DNA of 64,000 bases from GWE2-40-63 sp050179685 (GCA_050179685.1 JBFXEW010000016.1:1-64000), one strand, 5' to 3'. Shown: positions 1-8,992, numbered from the stretch's first letter. The notes: generated by a model from the sequence alone, not told the origin. Made by a program: numbers and translations.

Positions 1-109
1 TTCTAAGGTGCTCTTTGCAGCTATCCTCATCAGGAAACTGCTCGATAAATTTGATTATATTCACATCAAAAGTTTTTTGATAAGATAAACATTTATTCTT
101 TACTGGCAT
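1..109 (-). mobile_element. IS1595-like transposase, N-terminal fragment cut by window edge
   Basis: On the minus strand an ATG at 109 opens a reading frame of 36 codons that runs off the left edge. It reads MPVKNKCLSYQK... and then IIKFIEQFPDEDSCKEHLR. The 'FPDE-SC-EHL' pattern is the usual opening of IS1595/ISXO2-type transposases, just before their zinc ribbon. The zinc ribbon and the DDE-type catalytic domain would lie outside the window, so whether the element is intact cannot be judged. I could not identify a terminal inverted repeat between 109 and the next gene. The gene diverges from the toxin-antitoxin pair that follows. The family call rests on about 20 residues. Confidence 0.55.
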
Positions 110-136
110 AATCGTGACGAATCAAATTAAAATTTA

Positions 137-144
137 TAAATTTG
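137..144 (+). promoter_or_regulatory. Bacteroidota -7 promoter box for the toxin-antitoxin pair
   Basis: TAAATTTG fits the Bacteroidota -7 consensus TAnnTTTG exactly and ends 17 nt before the antitoxin ATG, giving a short leader. No clear -33 TTTG is visible at the expected distance, so this is a half-supported promoter. Confidence 0.45.
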
Positions 145-161
145 CATAAAAGACTCGAATA

Positions 162-383
162 ATGAATATTCAGGCAGAAAAATTAGAGATAATGAAATTG
201 ATTTTGGAAACTGAAAATCCAAGTATTCTGAAATCAATAAAAGGACTTTTTAACCGGAATAAGTCCGTGGATTTTTGGGAAACGCTTCCTCAAGACCAAA
301 AGGATGAGATAATGCAAGGTATCAATGAAATAGAAAATGGTGAAATCGTAGATTACGAGGATTTTATGAAGAAACACCGATAA
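162..383 (+). CDS. Putative antitoxin of a type II toxin-antitoxin pair
   Basis: A small acidic protein of 73 residues. It has no recognisable DNA-binding fold at the N-terminus, but its C-terminal half (FWETLPQDQKDEIMQGINEIENGEIVDYEDFMKK) is the toxin-wrapping tail commonly seen in Bacteroidota partners of RelE/ParE toxins. The stop codon overlaps the next start by one base (TAATG), implying translational coupling with the toxin. Known role of the family: it neutralises the toxin and usually autorepresses the pair. The assignment rests mostly on the tail and on position; sequence alone does not prove DNA binding. Confidence 0.7.
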   Translation: MNIQAEKLEIMKLILETENPSILKSIKGLFNRNKSVDFWETLPQDQKDEIMQGINEIENGEIVDYEDFMKKHR

Positions 384-685
384 TGAGGCCAGTAAAATTA
401 TCCAAAACAGCTTCCAAAAAACTTGATAAATTACTTGAATACCTCGAAACCGAATGGTCTTTAAAAGTTAAATCTGATTTTATTAAGAAACTTGATAAAT
501 CACTAAAACAAATTCAAAAATACCCAGACAGCTGTCAACAAACAGATTTTGTAAAAGGACTTCACATGCTGGTTGTTACAAAGCAAACTTCTGTATTTTA
601 TCGGTTCGACTCAAAAACAATTTCAGTTGTGACTATTTTTGACAATAGAATGAATCCTAAAAAACTAAAGAAAGAAACTAAATAA
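383..685 (+). CDS. RelE/ParE-family toxin
   Basis: A basic 100-residue protein with the RelE/ParE layout: an N-terminal helical hairpin (ASKKLDKLLEYLETEWS...FIKKLDKSLKQIQKYP), then a central and C-terminal beta-sheet ending FYRFDSKTISVVTIFDNRMNPKKL. The 'TIFDNRMNPKKL' ending is typical of Bacteroidota ParE-like toxins. RelE members cleave mRNA on the ribosome and ParE members poison gyrase; the sequence does not decide between them. The gene overlaps the antitoxin stop by one base. Together with the transposase fragment and the A/T-rich gene downstream it marks this end of the window as accessory DNA. Confidence 0.8.
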   Translation: MRPVKLSKTASKKLDKLLEYLETEWSLKVKSDFIKKLDKSLKQIQKYPDSCQQTDFVKGLHMLVVTKQTSVFYRFDSKTISVVTIFDNRMNPKKLKKETK

Positions 686-1087
686 ACCCGGCTACTAATA
701 GAAACCTCTCCATTTAGCGCTTGGTTTGCAGGCCGGTAAGGTACTTTATAATAAAATATGGGTGTGCAAAGTAGCTGTTTAACCAATTATTTTATAGCTT
801 TGGTTAGTTAAAACCAAATACAAGTGAACTCAAACTACACGCATTGTAAAAACAAAAGCAAGCTCATACATTTATTATCCCGTTTTGAAGAGAATAAAGT
901 GTTTAGTATTAAGTTGCCGTTATTTTAATAATATTGAGTTTTTAATGTATGAGATTTTTAAAATTATAAATCTTTAATAGTAAAAACCCCATCATCCAGA
1001 TAACTGAACAACACAGGTGAAAATTAATATGGAGTGTTTTTTAAATACGAAATAATTGATATTCAATGAACAAGTAATTATTTATAG
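686..1087 (+). other. Gene-free stretch between toxin and beta-helix gene
   Basis: About 400 bases with no convincing gene; the only open frame (minus strand, overlapping the toxin 3' end) looks like a shadow. A TAGCTTTG at 795-802 matches the TAnnTTTG box but lacks a properly spaced -33 element. The final 150 bases are strongly A/T-rich, like the gene that follows. Confidence 0.6.
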
Positions 1088-4024
1088 ATGAAAAAACTAT
1101 TATTTCAATTATTCATTTTATTTAATTCTTTTATTATTTTTTCTCAAACATATATAAATGGTGGGTCTGTATCAGGAACATGGACAAAAGCAAATTCGCC
1201 ATATTTGATAAATGGAGATATAGTAATTGATAATAATAAAATTTTACAAATTGATTCAGGAGTAAAAATTATTTTTCAAGGGAATTTCTCATTTACTATT
1301 AATGGCCAAATAAAAGCAAATGGACTTATAGCAGATTCAATATATTTTACTACAGATAATTTGACCATAAGATGGAAAGGAATTCAATTCAATAGTTCCA
1401 ATCCAAGTTCATCATTTAAATATTGCATAATCGAGTATTCTGGATCAAAATTAAGTGGATCGTCAGCAAATTTTTCAATTCAAAAGGGTGGAGGAATAAG
1501 TATTTCTGGAACAGCTGGAATAGTGATTTCTAACTGCTTAATTAGATATAATAAAGCATTTTATGGTGGAGGAGTACATGTGAACAATCGTTCATGTCAA
1601 TTCATAAATACCATTATCGATAATAATGAAGGTTGGATTGGGGGTTCCATATACTGCGAAAATACTTCTTCGTTTAAAGGTTGTATTATTAGTAATAATA
1701 TAACACATAATAATGCATGTATTTCGACCCCTTTTGGTGATACTGTTGAATTTATTAATTGTACAATTACTAAAAACACTTCAGAAGTCAAATATAGTGA
1801 ACTTGTTAGCGTTGGAGGAGAAGTAATAATAAAGAATACAATAATATTTTATAATAATCCTTCTATTTTCAATTATAGAAATACTCTTGCCAAGGTTTCT
1901 ATTGAGTATTCAGATATTGAGGGAGGAATTAATTCAATAAAATCTGATTATATTTCAAATGGTTTAGACTATAACAATAACATTGATATTATTCCTGTTT
2001 TTAAGGATTTAAAAAACAATAGTTTTGAATTGGGAGCATCACCTTGTATAAATCATGGGAAACCAAATTTTTATGATAAGGATTTAACTTATGATATCAT
2101 AGAAAATCCAAGAATTTTCGATGAAACTAACTCCAATATAGACATTGGTGCATATGAATACCAAGATAGTACATTTAATTGTCCTCCTGTTATATATCCA
2201 ATTGAAGAGCATTATATATTAAAAAATTCAAAAGGAATATTGCATGTTAAATATTATGATTCAGATATTATTGATAGCCACACGTTTAGAATTAATTCAA
2301 GTAATAACAAAATTAATGCATTCATTATTGATACTCTAGAAAATGAGTATACATGCCAGATTCTTCCTAATAAAGAGATACTGGGTGACTTCTATATTGT
2401 TATGGAAATTAATGATAATGGAAATTATAATAATTCAATATATCGTGATAGTGTCCTAATTCATGTAGGTAAAAAATTTAAAGGAATTATTGATTATGAT
2501 GAGTTTTTTGAAGATTCAATTCAAATAATTGATGATGTTATTGTTTCTGAAAAAGGAAGTTTAATTATAAGAGAAGGTTCTTACATTCAATTCGATGGCT
2601 TTTTTAAAATAGATGTTTTTGGAAGGTTAAATGCATATGGTACTCCAAATAAATCGATTACTTTTAATACTATTGATACCGCTGAATTTGATTATTATGG
2701 ATATATATTGAAAAAGGGCTGGGCAGGATTAAATTTTTTTAATATATTAAATGACACATTAAATTTAAACTATTGTAATATAAGGAATACTGGATCGTAC
2801 TATGAAAATAGATCTTTAAACACAAATGGTACAATATATATTTACAATTCACAAAACATTAAAATATCTCATTGCAATTTTGATAGCAACTCATCATATA
2901 ATAATAATAAAAATAATGGTGTGGCTATTGAAAATTCTAGTAGTATAAATATTAGTAATTGTAATTTTTCTAACAGCCGTAGTTACTTTTGCAATGGAGC
3001 TTACATTTATGCTTCAAATTCAGAAGTATTAATTGATAGTTCTTCATTTTCGAATACATTTTGTGACCAAGCTACCCAAGGCTTGATTTCTAGCCAATCT
3101 TCAAAAATATTTGTTAGAAATTCTCTTTTTTTTAATAATATTTCTTCCAGTATAATTAAGAATGTTACTGGAGAATTGAATGCTGAGTACAATAAGTTCA
3201 TAAATAATCAATCTACAGCTATTTATATTAGTAACCAAGATACTGTAAGTATAATAAATAACTACTTTATAAATAATAATCGAGGAATAGATGCAGGTTC
3301 AAAAGCAACAATTATTGGAAATATTTTTGCTTTTAATAGTGATCCTAGTAATCATAAAAACTTCAATGGTGGCGCAATTGATTTGTTTTTTTCAAATAGC
3401 TATATTGCAAATAATACGTTTGTTAAAAATTATTGGGGTTGGGAAGGTAGCTCTATTTACTCTTATTATAGTTCTCCAACTATAATCAATAATATAATTT
3501 GGAGAGATAATGGTGATGGAATTAGATGGTATAATGGTGTTGACCACGAAATGCCTGATCCTATTATAGATAATAATTATATTTTAGACCCTAAATTTGA
3601 ATTGAATGATTCTACAGACTTTAGGTTGACGAAAGAAAGCAACTGCATTAATAAAGGAATAGAAATTACGAATAAACTTTTACCAAAACGTGATATTTTA
3701 GGAAATCTTCGAATCGATTCCATTTTTAATAAAATAGATATTGGAGCTATTGAGTTTCACGGGTTTTCTTATAATAGAATAAATGTTGAAAATGTTAAAA
3801 ATTCAATTTTACTTTATCCTAACCCTGTTTTGGATTACATTTTTATATCTGATCTTCAAAATTGGGATACTTATAAAATTATTGACCTTTCAGGTAAAGT
3901 ATTAATGGAAGAGTGTATTTATTCTATAGCCTCTATTGATGTAAATAATCTTAGAAGAGGGATGTATTTAATTTGTTTGCAAAAAGGAATTACTAAAAAG
4001 CAATTAAAATTTTATAAGGACTAA
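1088..4024 (+). CDS. Secreted parallel beta-helix surface protein with type IX sorting tail
   Basis: A 978-residue protein. Residues 1-19 form a signal peptide (MKKLLFQLFILFNSFIIFSQ). Residues about 20-360 and 480-880 are two right-handed parallel beta-helix regions with repeated short strands such as 'NCTITKN', 'ISHCNFDSN' and 'ISNCNFSNS'. They are separated near residues 370-470 by a cadherin/Ig-like segment that begins CPPVIYPIEEHYIL. The last about 75 residues (LLYPNPVLDYIFI...GMYLICLQKG) form a type A C-terminal domain for type IX secretion, which implies export to the cell surface. No catalytic residues of pectate lyases are evident, so an adhesin or binding role is as likely as an enzyme; I do not assign a substrate. 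The gene is far more A/T-rich than the metabolic genes to its right, with long runs of Asn and Ile codons, suggesting recent acquisition or relaxed composition. Confidence 0.85.
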   Translation: MKKLLFQLFILFNSFIIFSQTYINGGSVSGTWTKANSPYLINGDIVIDNNKILQIDSGVKIIFQGNFSFTINGQIKANGLIADSIYFTTDNLTIRWKGIQFNSSNPSSSFKYCIIEYSGSKLSGSSANFSIQKGGGISISGTAGIVISNCLIRYNKAFYGGGVHVNNRSCQFINTIIDNNEGWIGGSIYCENTSSFKGCIISNNITHNNACISTPFGDTVEFINCTITKNTSEVKYSELVSVGGEVIIKNTIIFYNNPSIFNYRNTLAKVSIEYSDIEGGINSIKSDYISNGLDYNNNIDIIPVFKDLKNNSFELGASPCINHGKPNFYDKDLTYDIIENPRIFDETNSNIDIGAYEYQDSTFNCPPVIYPIEEHYILKNSKGILHVKYYDSDIIDSHTFRINSSNNKINAFIIDTLENEYTCQILPNKEILGDFYIVMEINDNGNYNNSIYRDSVLIHVGKKFKGIIDYDEFFEDSIQIIDDVIVSEKGSLIIREGSYIQFDGFFKIDVFGRLNAYGTPNKSITFNTIDTAEFDYYGYILKKGWAGLNFFNILNDTLNLNYCNIRNTGSYYENRSLNTNGTIYIYNSQNIKISHCNFDSNSSYNNNKNNGVAIENSSSINISNCNFSNSRSYFCNGAYIYASNSEVLIDSSSFSNTFCDQATQGLISSQSSKIFVRNSLFFNNISSSIIKNVTGELNAEYNKFINNQSTAIYISNQDTVSIINNYFINNNRGIDAGSKATIIGNIFAFNSDPSNHKNFNGGAIDLFFSNSYIANNTFVKNYWGWEGSSIYSYYSSPTIINNIIWRDNGDGIRWYNGVDHEMPDPIIDNNYILDPKFELNDSTDFRLTKESNCINKGIEITNKLLPKRDILGNLRIDSIFNKIDIGAIEFHGFSYNRINVENVKNSILLYPNPVLDYIFISDLQNWDTYKIIDLSGKVLMEECIYSIASIDVNNLRRGMYLICLQKGITKKQLKFYKD

Positions 4025-4085
4025 AGGTCTTTGGAAGCTTTACAGTTTAGTAAAGTTTGAATAGCCTATAAAATAGCTTTTACTC

Positions 4086-4310
4086 TAAATTCAGCCCAAA
4101 AGGAGTAAAATTCAGACCTTTTTGTACCAAAAAGAGGCAAAATTGCCTAAAATCAGACCAAAAGGTACCTAAATCGTACCTTTTTCTCTAAATTCAGACC
4201 TTTTGCTCTAAAATCAGGCAAAATTGCCTAAATTCAGGGAAATTTGCCTAAAATTTGGCAAATTTGCTTAAAAACAGGCAAATTTTACTGTAAAATACAC
4301 CCTTTTTCCC
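4086..4310. repeat. Degenerate ~20-bp tandem repeat array, about 11 copies
   Basis: Units of 19-23 bp each begin TAAA(A/T)TCAG and end with GCC, ACC or CTC (for example TAAAATCAGGCAAAATTGCC). Several units carry an internal inverted repeat AGGCAA..TTGCCT, so each could form a small hairpin. Variation between copies and frequent stops rule out a coding repeat. There is no spacer/repeat alternation, so it is not CRISPR. Function unknown. Confidence 0.75.
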
Positions 4311-4332
4311 TCATCATTCACTTAATAAGCCC

Positions 4333-4450
4333 TGAGTTTTATGTTTAAGCTCTTATTTTTTCTACGGTTTAGTTTTTTTAACCGCTGAGACGCTGAGAAA
4401 CGCTGAGTTTTTTACTTAAGCTATTATTTTTTCATTGGTTTTCTTTTTTA
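4333..4450. repeat. Imperfect 48-bp direct repeat, two copies
   Basis: Copies at 4333-4380 and 4404-4450 share TGAGTTTT, TTAAGCT and TTATTTTTTC blocks in the same order, about 71 bp apart, with CGCTGAGA repeats between them. Non-coding. Confidence 0.6.
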
Positions 4451-4877
4451 GCGCAAGCCCAATAGTAATCAAGGGCAGCGGCGCAAAATAAAATGGGACA
4501 CTGATTATTAGGAAAAGTACTTAGCGTGACTAAAGTATTTAAAGTGACTAAAGTTGGTGGAGACAGGAATTTAGATTTTTAGAAACTAGACTTTAGACTC
4601 AAGATTCAAGATCGAAGAACGGAAAATGGTACACTGATTTAATAAGGTTTACTCTGTGTGACTTGGTGGAAACTTTGTGTTACTCTGTGTAACTGTTTTT
4701 ACCGCAATTATTCACTTTTTACTCTTCACTCTTCACTGTTTACTGGAAGAATTTAGATGTTAGACTTTAGAATCTAGCCATAAGACCAAAGACTAGTTTT
4801 TCACTCTTCACTCTTCACTCTTCACTTTTCGTTATTCACTATTCATTGTGGCCGTAAAAGCATCTTTTTCAACCATC

Positions 4878-7316
4878 TTATCCCATAAGCACCTTCACCT
4901 GGTAGCTCTTTATTTCTTTGCTTAAGGGAATTTCGTTACCTGCAATAGCCTGTCCGTTAACGGTAATCGAGACAATGCCTTTTGAAACCTGATTGGGGTT
5001 TTCAACTTCGATATGGAACAGGCTTCCCCTGAATCTTCTGCTTAGTTTAAATCCTTTCCAGTGGTTCGGAATGCAGGGATCGATAAGTAAGCCGCCATAG
5101 TTAGGCCTTATGCCCAAAATATACTGGCTGATGGCGTAATAGTTCCAGGCTGCTGTTCCGGTTAACCACGAGTTTTTCGCCTCGCCCGGTTTAAAGGCAT
5201 CTTTTCCGGCAATCATTTGCGAATACACATAGGGTTCTGTTTTATGTAAGTCGCTGATATCTTCAAGGTAAGCCGGACAAATTTTTTGGTAGTATTCCCA
5301 GGCCCGGTTTCCATTACCGATTTGGGTTTCGCCAATCATTATCCAGGGATTGTTATGGCAAAATATCCCGGCGTTTTCTTTGTAGCCCTGCGGATAACTC
5401 GATATTTCGCCGTATTCCACATAATATTTGGTAAATGGCGGGTGGTTTAACACGATGCCGTATTCGCAATCGAGGTGTTTTTTTACCGAATCCATGGCTT
5501 TTTCAATCAGGCCTTCTTCTTTGCCGATGCCCGCCATGGCACACCAGCCATTCGATTCAATAAATATTTTTCCTTCTTCGTTTTCGTGGCTGCCTATTTT
5601 ATTTCCATAATAATCGTAAGCCCGTAAAAACCATTCGCCATCCCACCCATGTTTTTTAACGGCTTCAACCATGGCATCCACCTGTTTTTGAGCGCGGCTG
5701 GCTTCGTCGGTTTTTCCCAGTTGGCGGCAAAGGTCAATATATTCCTGGCCATAAACCACAAACAGTCCGGCTATCATCAACGATTCGGCTTTGGAGTTTT
5801 CGGTTTTATTTTCGGTGGTTTGAAACGATTCGTTGGGATCGGTCGAGAAACAGTTCAGGTTCAGGCAATCGTTCCAGTCGGCACGTCCAATCAGTGGCAG
5901 GTCATGAGGCCCCAGGTGATTTATTACATGATTGAACGAGACCGTTAAATGATGAAAAAGGCTTTGAGCCGTGCCCGGGTCGTTATCAAAGGGCACCATC
6001 TCGTCGAGAATGCTAAAGTCGCCGGTTTCTTTCAGGTAACTTACCGTTCCCAAAATAAGCCACATGGGGTCGTCGTTAAAACCACCGCCAATATCGTTGT
6101 TTCCGCGTTTGGTCAGCGGCTGATACTGGTGATAACATCCACCGTCGGGGAATTGGGTCGATGCAATATCGATGATTCGTTCGCGGGCGCGCTCCGGAAT
6201 CTGATGCACAAAGCCAATCAAATCCTGGTTCGAATCGCGGAAGCCCATTCCCCGGCCAATTCCGCTTTCAAAATACGAGGCCGAACGCGAGAAATTAAAG
6301 GTTATCATGCATTGGTACTGATTCCAGATGTTTACCATGCGGTCGAGTTTTTCATCGCCCGAGTTTAATACAAAACTACCCAGCAGTTCGTCCCAATAAG
6401 ACTTTAATTCAGCTAAAGCCGCATCAATTTTTGCAGCGGTATTAAAGTTTGCCAGGGTTTCTTTGGCTTTTTGTTTGTTAATTACCCCTTTGGCTTCCCA
6501 TTTTTCTTCGTCCTTATTTTCAACATAACCCAAAACAAAAACAAAATCTTTGGTTTCGCCGGGTTGCAGTTCCACCTCAAGATAATGCGAGGCTATGGGC
6601 GACCAGCCATGAGCAACACTCATGCGGGCTTTGCCTTCAAGCACGGTTTGGGGTTCGTCGAATCCGTTGTACAAGCCAAAAAACGATTCCCTGTCGGTGT
6701 CAAAACCCTGAATGGGGGCATTCACCGAATAGTAAGCGTAATGATTCCGGCGTTCCTTGTATTCGGTTTTATGGTAAAGGGTAGAACCCTCAATTTCTAC
6801 TTCGCCGGTTGAAAAGTTTCGTTGAAAGTTTTCCATGTCGGTGGCCGCATTCCAAAGCGCCCATTCAACAAAAGAGAATAGTTTGATTTTTTTAATCTTG
6901 TCGGAAGTATTGCTTAGACTAAGTTTTTGCACTTCGGCCCAGGTTTTTAAGGGAACGAAAAACAGGGTTTCGGCACTTATACCGTTTTTGGTGCCTTTAA
7001 TAAGGGTATAATTCAATCCATGGCGGCATTCGTAATGGTCGAGCGGTGTTTTTACCGGTTTCCATCCGGGCGACCAAACAGTACCGGCATCGTTAATATA
7101 AAAATACCGGCCACCACTGTCCATGGGCACGTTGTTGTAGCGGTAGCGGGTTATACGACGGAATTTGGCATCTTTATAAAAGCTGTAACCTCCGGCCGTA
7201 TTCGAAATAAGCGAGAAAAAATCCTCGTTTCCGAGATAATTAATCCAGGGCCAGGGTGTAGCCGGGTTGGTAATTACGTATTCCCGGTTTTTATCGTCAA
7301 AATATCCGTATTTCAT
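4878..7316 (-). CDS. Cellobiose phosphorylase (GH94)
   Basis: An 812-residue cytoplasmic enzyme predicted to split cellobiose with phosphate into alpha-glucose-1-phosphate and glucose. It has no signal peptide. The N-terminus (MKYGYFDDKNREYVITNPATPWPWINYLG) and 'SLISNTAGGYSFYKDA' are hallmarks of cellobiose phosphorylases, and the length equals the usual ~810. The catalytic-domain motif GRADWNDCLN lies near residue 480; its DWND aspartate is the general acid in this family. 'GIGRGMGFRDSNQD' and the C-terminal 'SWLTGTAAWNY' are also conserved. It is the last gene of a leftward operon, 41 nt after the sugar transporter, so imported cellobiose is phosphorolysed inside the cell, saving ATP. Related GH94 enzymes act on chitobiose or cellodextrin, but the N-terminal match favours cellobiose. 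Confidence 0.9.
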   Translation of the reverse strand: MKYGYFDDKNREYVITNPATPWPWINYLGNEDFFSLISNTAGGYSFYKDAKFRRITRYRYNNVPMDSGGRYFYINDAGTVWSPGWKPVKTPLDHYECRHGLNYTLIKGTKNGISAETLFFVPLKTWAEVQKLSLSNTSDKIKKIKLFSFVEWALWNAATDMENFQRNFSTGEVEIEGSTLYHKTEYKERRNHYAYYSVNAPIQGFDTDRESFFGLYNGFDEPQTVLEGKARMSVAHGWSPIASHYLEVELQPGETKDFVFVLGYVENKDEEKWEAKGVINKQKAKETLANFNTAAKIDAALAELKSYWDELLGSFVLNSGDEKLDRMVNIWNQYQCMITFNFSRSASYFESGIGRGMGFRDSNQDLIGFVHQIPERARERIIDIASTQFPDGGCYHQYQPLTKRGNNDIGGGFNDDPMWLILGTVSYLKETGDFSILDEMVPFDNDPGTAQSLFHHLTVSFNHVINHLGPHDLPLIGRADWNDCLNLNCFSTDPNESFQTTENKTENSKAESLMIAGLFVVYGQEYIDLCRQLGKTDEASRAQKQVDAMVEAVKKHGWDGEWFLRAYDYYGNKIGSHENEEGKIFIESNGWCAMAGIGKEEGLIEKAMDSVKKHLDCEYGIVLNHPPFTKYYVEYGEISSYPQGYKENAGIFCHNNPWIMIGETQIGNGNRAWEYYQKICPAYLEDISDLHKTEPYVYSQMIAGKDAFKPGEAKNSWLTGTAAWNYYAISQYILGIRPNYGGLLIDPCIPNHWKGFKLSRRFRGSLFHIEVENPNQVSKGIVSITVNGQAIAGNEIPLSKEIKSYQVKVLMG

Positions 7317-7357
7317 AATGTCGGTATGTTAATTAGCTATGCAATAGTTTTTTATTG

Positions 7358-8974
7358 TTATAAAAGATTTTCTTCCTGACGCCGGGTTTCGAGCGCAATG
7401 GTAATTTCATCGAGCTTTGCCTGGGTAAGTGGGTAAATGGTCATTAAAATAGCAGCCAACAGGGCTATCCATGCCGGAATCCAACTCATCAACATTTTTA
7501 TTCCGGGAATGGCATTTTCAATGGTGCCTGCATCCATGCCATCGTAATGGAAAGCCGCCAGAACCACTCCAATAAATGCTGCTGCCAGGCCGCCTCCGAA
7601 TTTGGTAACAAACGATCCGGCAGAATACACCAAACCTGTGGCCCTGCGTTTATTTATAAATTCGGAATAATCGGCCACATCGCCAAGCATGGCAAAAAAC
7701 AAGGTGGGGAAGATAGCCGCACCGAATTCAGAAATAATTCCCAGGGTAAAAATGGCGCTGATATCCTGTGGTCGGCAAAAAATAAGCAAGGCATTTACAC
7801 CCCCTGAAAATAATAGGGCATAAATAAACAGTTTTCGTTTTCCAAACTTCTTTCCCAAAGGAGCCGTTGCCATGGCTCCGGCAATAGAAGCCAGCATTAA
7901 TCCAACCAGGTAGGATGCAGCCAGTAGCTGGTTGTTCAGGTATAGGGTGAAATAGTACAGCACCATGCCCTGTTTCATGGAATTGTAAATGGTCCATAAT
8001 AAGCCAACGCCCAGTAATATTAACCAGGGTTTGTTGCTTATTAAATCGCTTAAATCCTGTTTCAGATTGGTAGTTTGTGTTTTGGGCGGGAGCACCCGTT
8101 CTTTGGTGCTGGCAAAGGTTATAAACATAAACAGGGCCAGAAAGATGGAAAGCACATAAATGGAATTGCTATATCCTTTTTTTTGATTGATTAGGCTTAT
8201 TTTATCCCGGCTTAAATCGGCTTCGCCTTCAACAATAAAAGTATAGGTATGGTCAGGTTCCATGGAAAAGCTAAGGTAGGGGGCAGGCTTTGAATTTTTG
8301 TCTTCGGTAAGCTCACTCCAATACAATTTGGCTATGCCGTCTTTGGTTTTTATGTTGGCATTGGGAACTGTTTGTGGCGATGAAACGCTTACTTCATATT
8401 TTTTTTCGTCCAGCTTATTTATTTCGATACCCGGATTCACATTTCCGAAATAAGTAACCAGAAATAATAAGGCTCCCTGTACCAGCATGCCGCCGGTAAA
8501 AGCTCCCACCATGCGGTATGAACCAATGCTGGTGCGTTCTTTATTGTCGCCCGTCATAACGGCCATTAAGGCTCCGTAAGGAATGTTGTTGGCCGTATAG
8601 ATAAGGGTAAATAAAATATAGGTGGTGTAGGCGTAAATAATTTTACCGCTGTAACTCAGGTTGGGCGTGGTAAACAGTAACGATAAAATTACCGCAAGCG
8701 GAATGGCTGTCCAAAGTATCCACGGGCGGAATTTTCCATACTTGGTTTGGGTCCGGTCGCCAATAATTCCCATGGCAATATCACTGATTCCATCGCTAAA
8801 GCGGGCAACTAATAATAACAAACCGGCTGCTGCGGCAGTAAGGCCAAATACATCGGTGTAAAAAAACAATAAGAAAGTGGATACACCACGCCAGGCAATA
8901 TTTGCGGCTCCATCGCCAAGGGCATAGCCAATCTTTTCCTTTACGGATAACTTACCACCCGCTAAAGTTGTCAT
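7358..8974 (-). CDS. GPH-family sugar:cation symporter with periplasmic insertion
   Basis: A 538-residue inner-membrane transporter of the glycoside-pentoside-hexuronide branch of the major facilitator superfamily. Evidence is the N-terminal KEKIGYALGDGAANIAW, 'FSDGISDIAMGIIGDRTQTKYGKFRPW' and about 12 hydrophobic segments. Between TM5 (GGMLVQGALLFLVTYF) and TM6 (SIYVLSIFLALFMFITF), at residues about 175-270, there is a soluble insertion of roughly 95 residues. Topology puts it in the periplasm, and it explains why the protein exceeds the usual 450-480 residues. Position between a regulator (18 nt upstream) and cellobiose phosphorylase (41 nt downstream) makes cellobiose or a short cellodextrin the likely cargo; that is inference from context. 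Confidence 0.85.
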   Translation of the reverse strand: MTTLAGGKLSVKEKIGYALGDGAANIAWRGVSTFLLFFYTDVFGLTAAAAGLLLLVARFSDGISDIAMGIIGDRTQTKYGKFRPWILWTAIPLAVILSLLFTTPNLSYSGKIIYAYTTYILFTLIYTANNIPYGALMAVMTGDNKERTSIGSYRMVGAFTGGMLVQGALLFLVTYFGNVNPGIEINKLDEKKYEVSVSSPQTVPNANIKTKDGIAKLYWSELTEDKNSKPAPYLSFSMEPDHTYTFIVEGEADLSRDKISLINQKKGYSNSIYVLSIFLALFMFITFASTKERVLPPKTQTTNLKQDLSDLISNKPWLILLGVGLLWTIYNSMKQGMVLYYFTLYLNNQLLAASYLVGLMLASIAGAMATAPLGKKFGKRKLFIYALLFSGGVNALLIFCRPQDISAIFTLGIISEFGAAIFPTLFFAMLGDVADYSEFINKRRATGLVYSAGSFVTKFGGGLAAAFIGVVLAAFHYDGMDAGTIENAIPGIKMLMSWIPAWIALLAAILMTIYPLTQAKLDEITIALETRRQEENLL

Positions 8975-8992
8975 ATTTTTGGTTTTTAAATG

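Larger units (their letters stand above)
4025..4877. other. Long non-coding stretch with several repeat types
   Basis: No gene is visible in 850 bases. Just after the beta-helix gene there is a 6-bp-stem hairpin (CTTTAC at 4038, GTAAAG at 4050) and, at 4160-4184, a 9-bp perfect stem (AAAAGGTAC/GTACCTTTT) followed by Ts, which may act as the terminator. The rest holds the tandem array at 4086-4310, a 48-bp direct repeat at 4333-4450, CGCTGAG runs at 4383-4407, and phrases such as ACTCTTCACTCTTCACTC at 4802-4829. These resemble the degenerate repetitive filler often seen between Bacteroidota genes. Confidence 0.7.

Noticed and set aside
598..786. Minus-strand 62-codon frame overlapping the toxin 3' end
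   Set aside because: No recognisable protein features; half of it is antisense to a real gene.
4086..4310. CRISPR or coding repeat protein
   Set aside because: No spacers; unit length varies from 19 to 23 bp and all frames contain stops.
5428..7379. Several plus-strand open frames (60-139 codons) opposite cellobiose phosphorylase
   Set aside because: They are antisense shadows of a well-conserved enzyme and show no family similarity.
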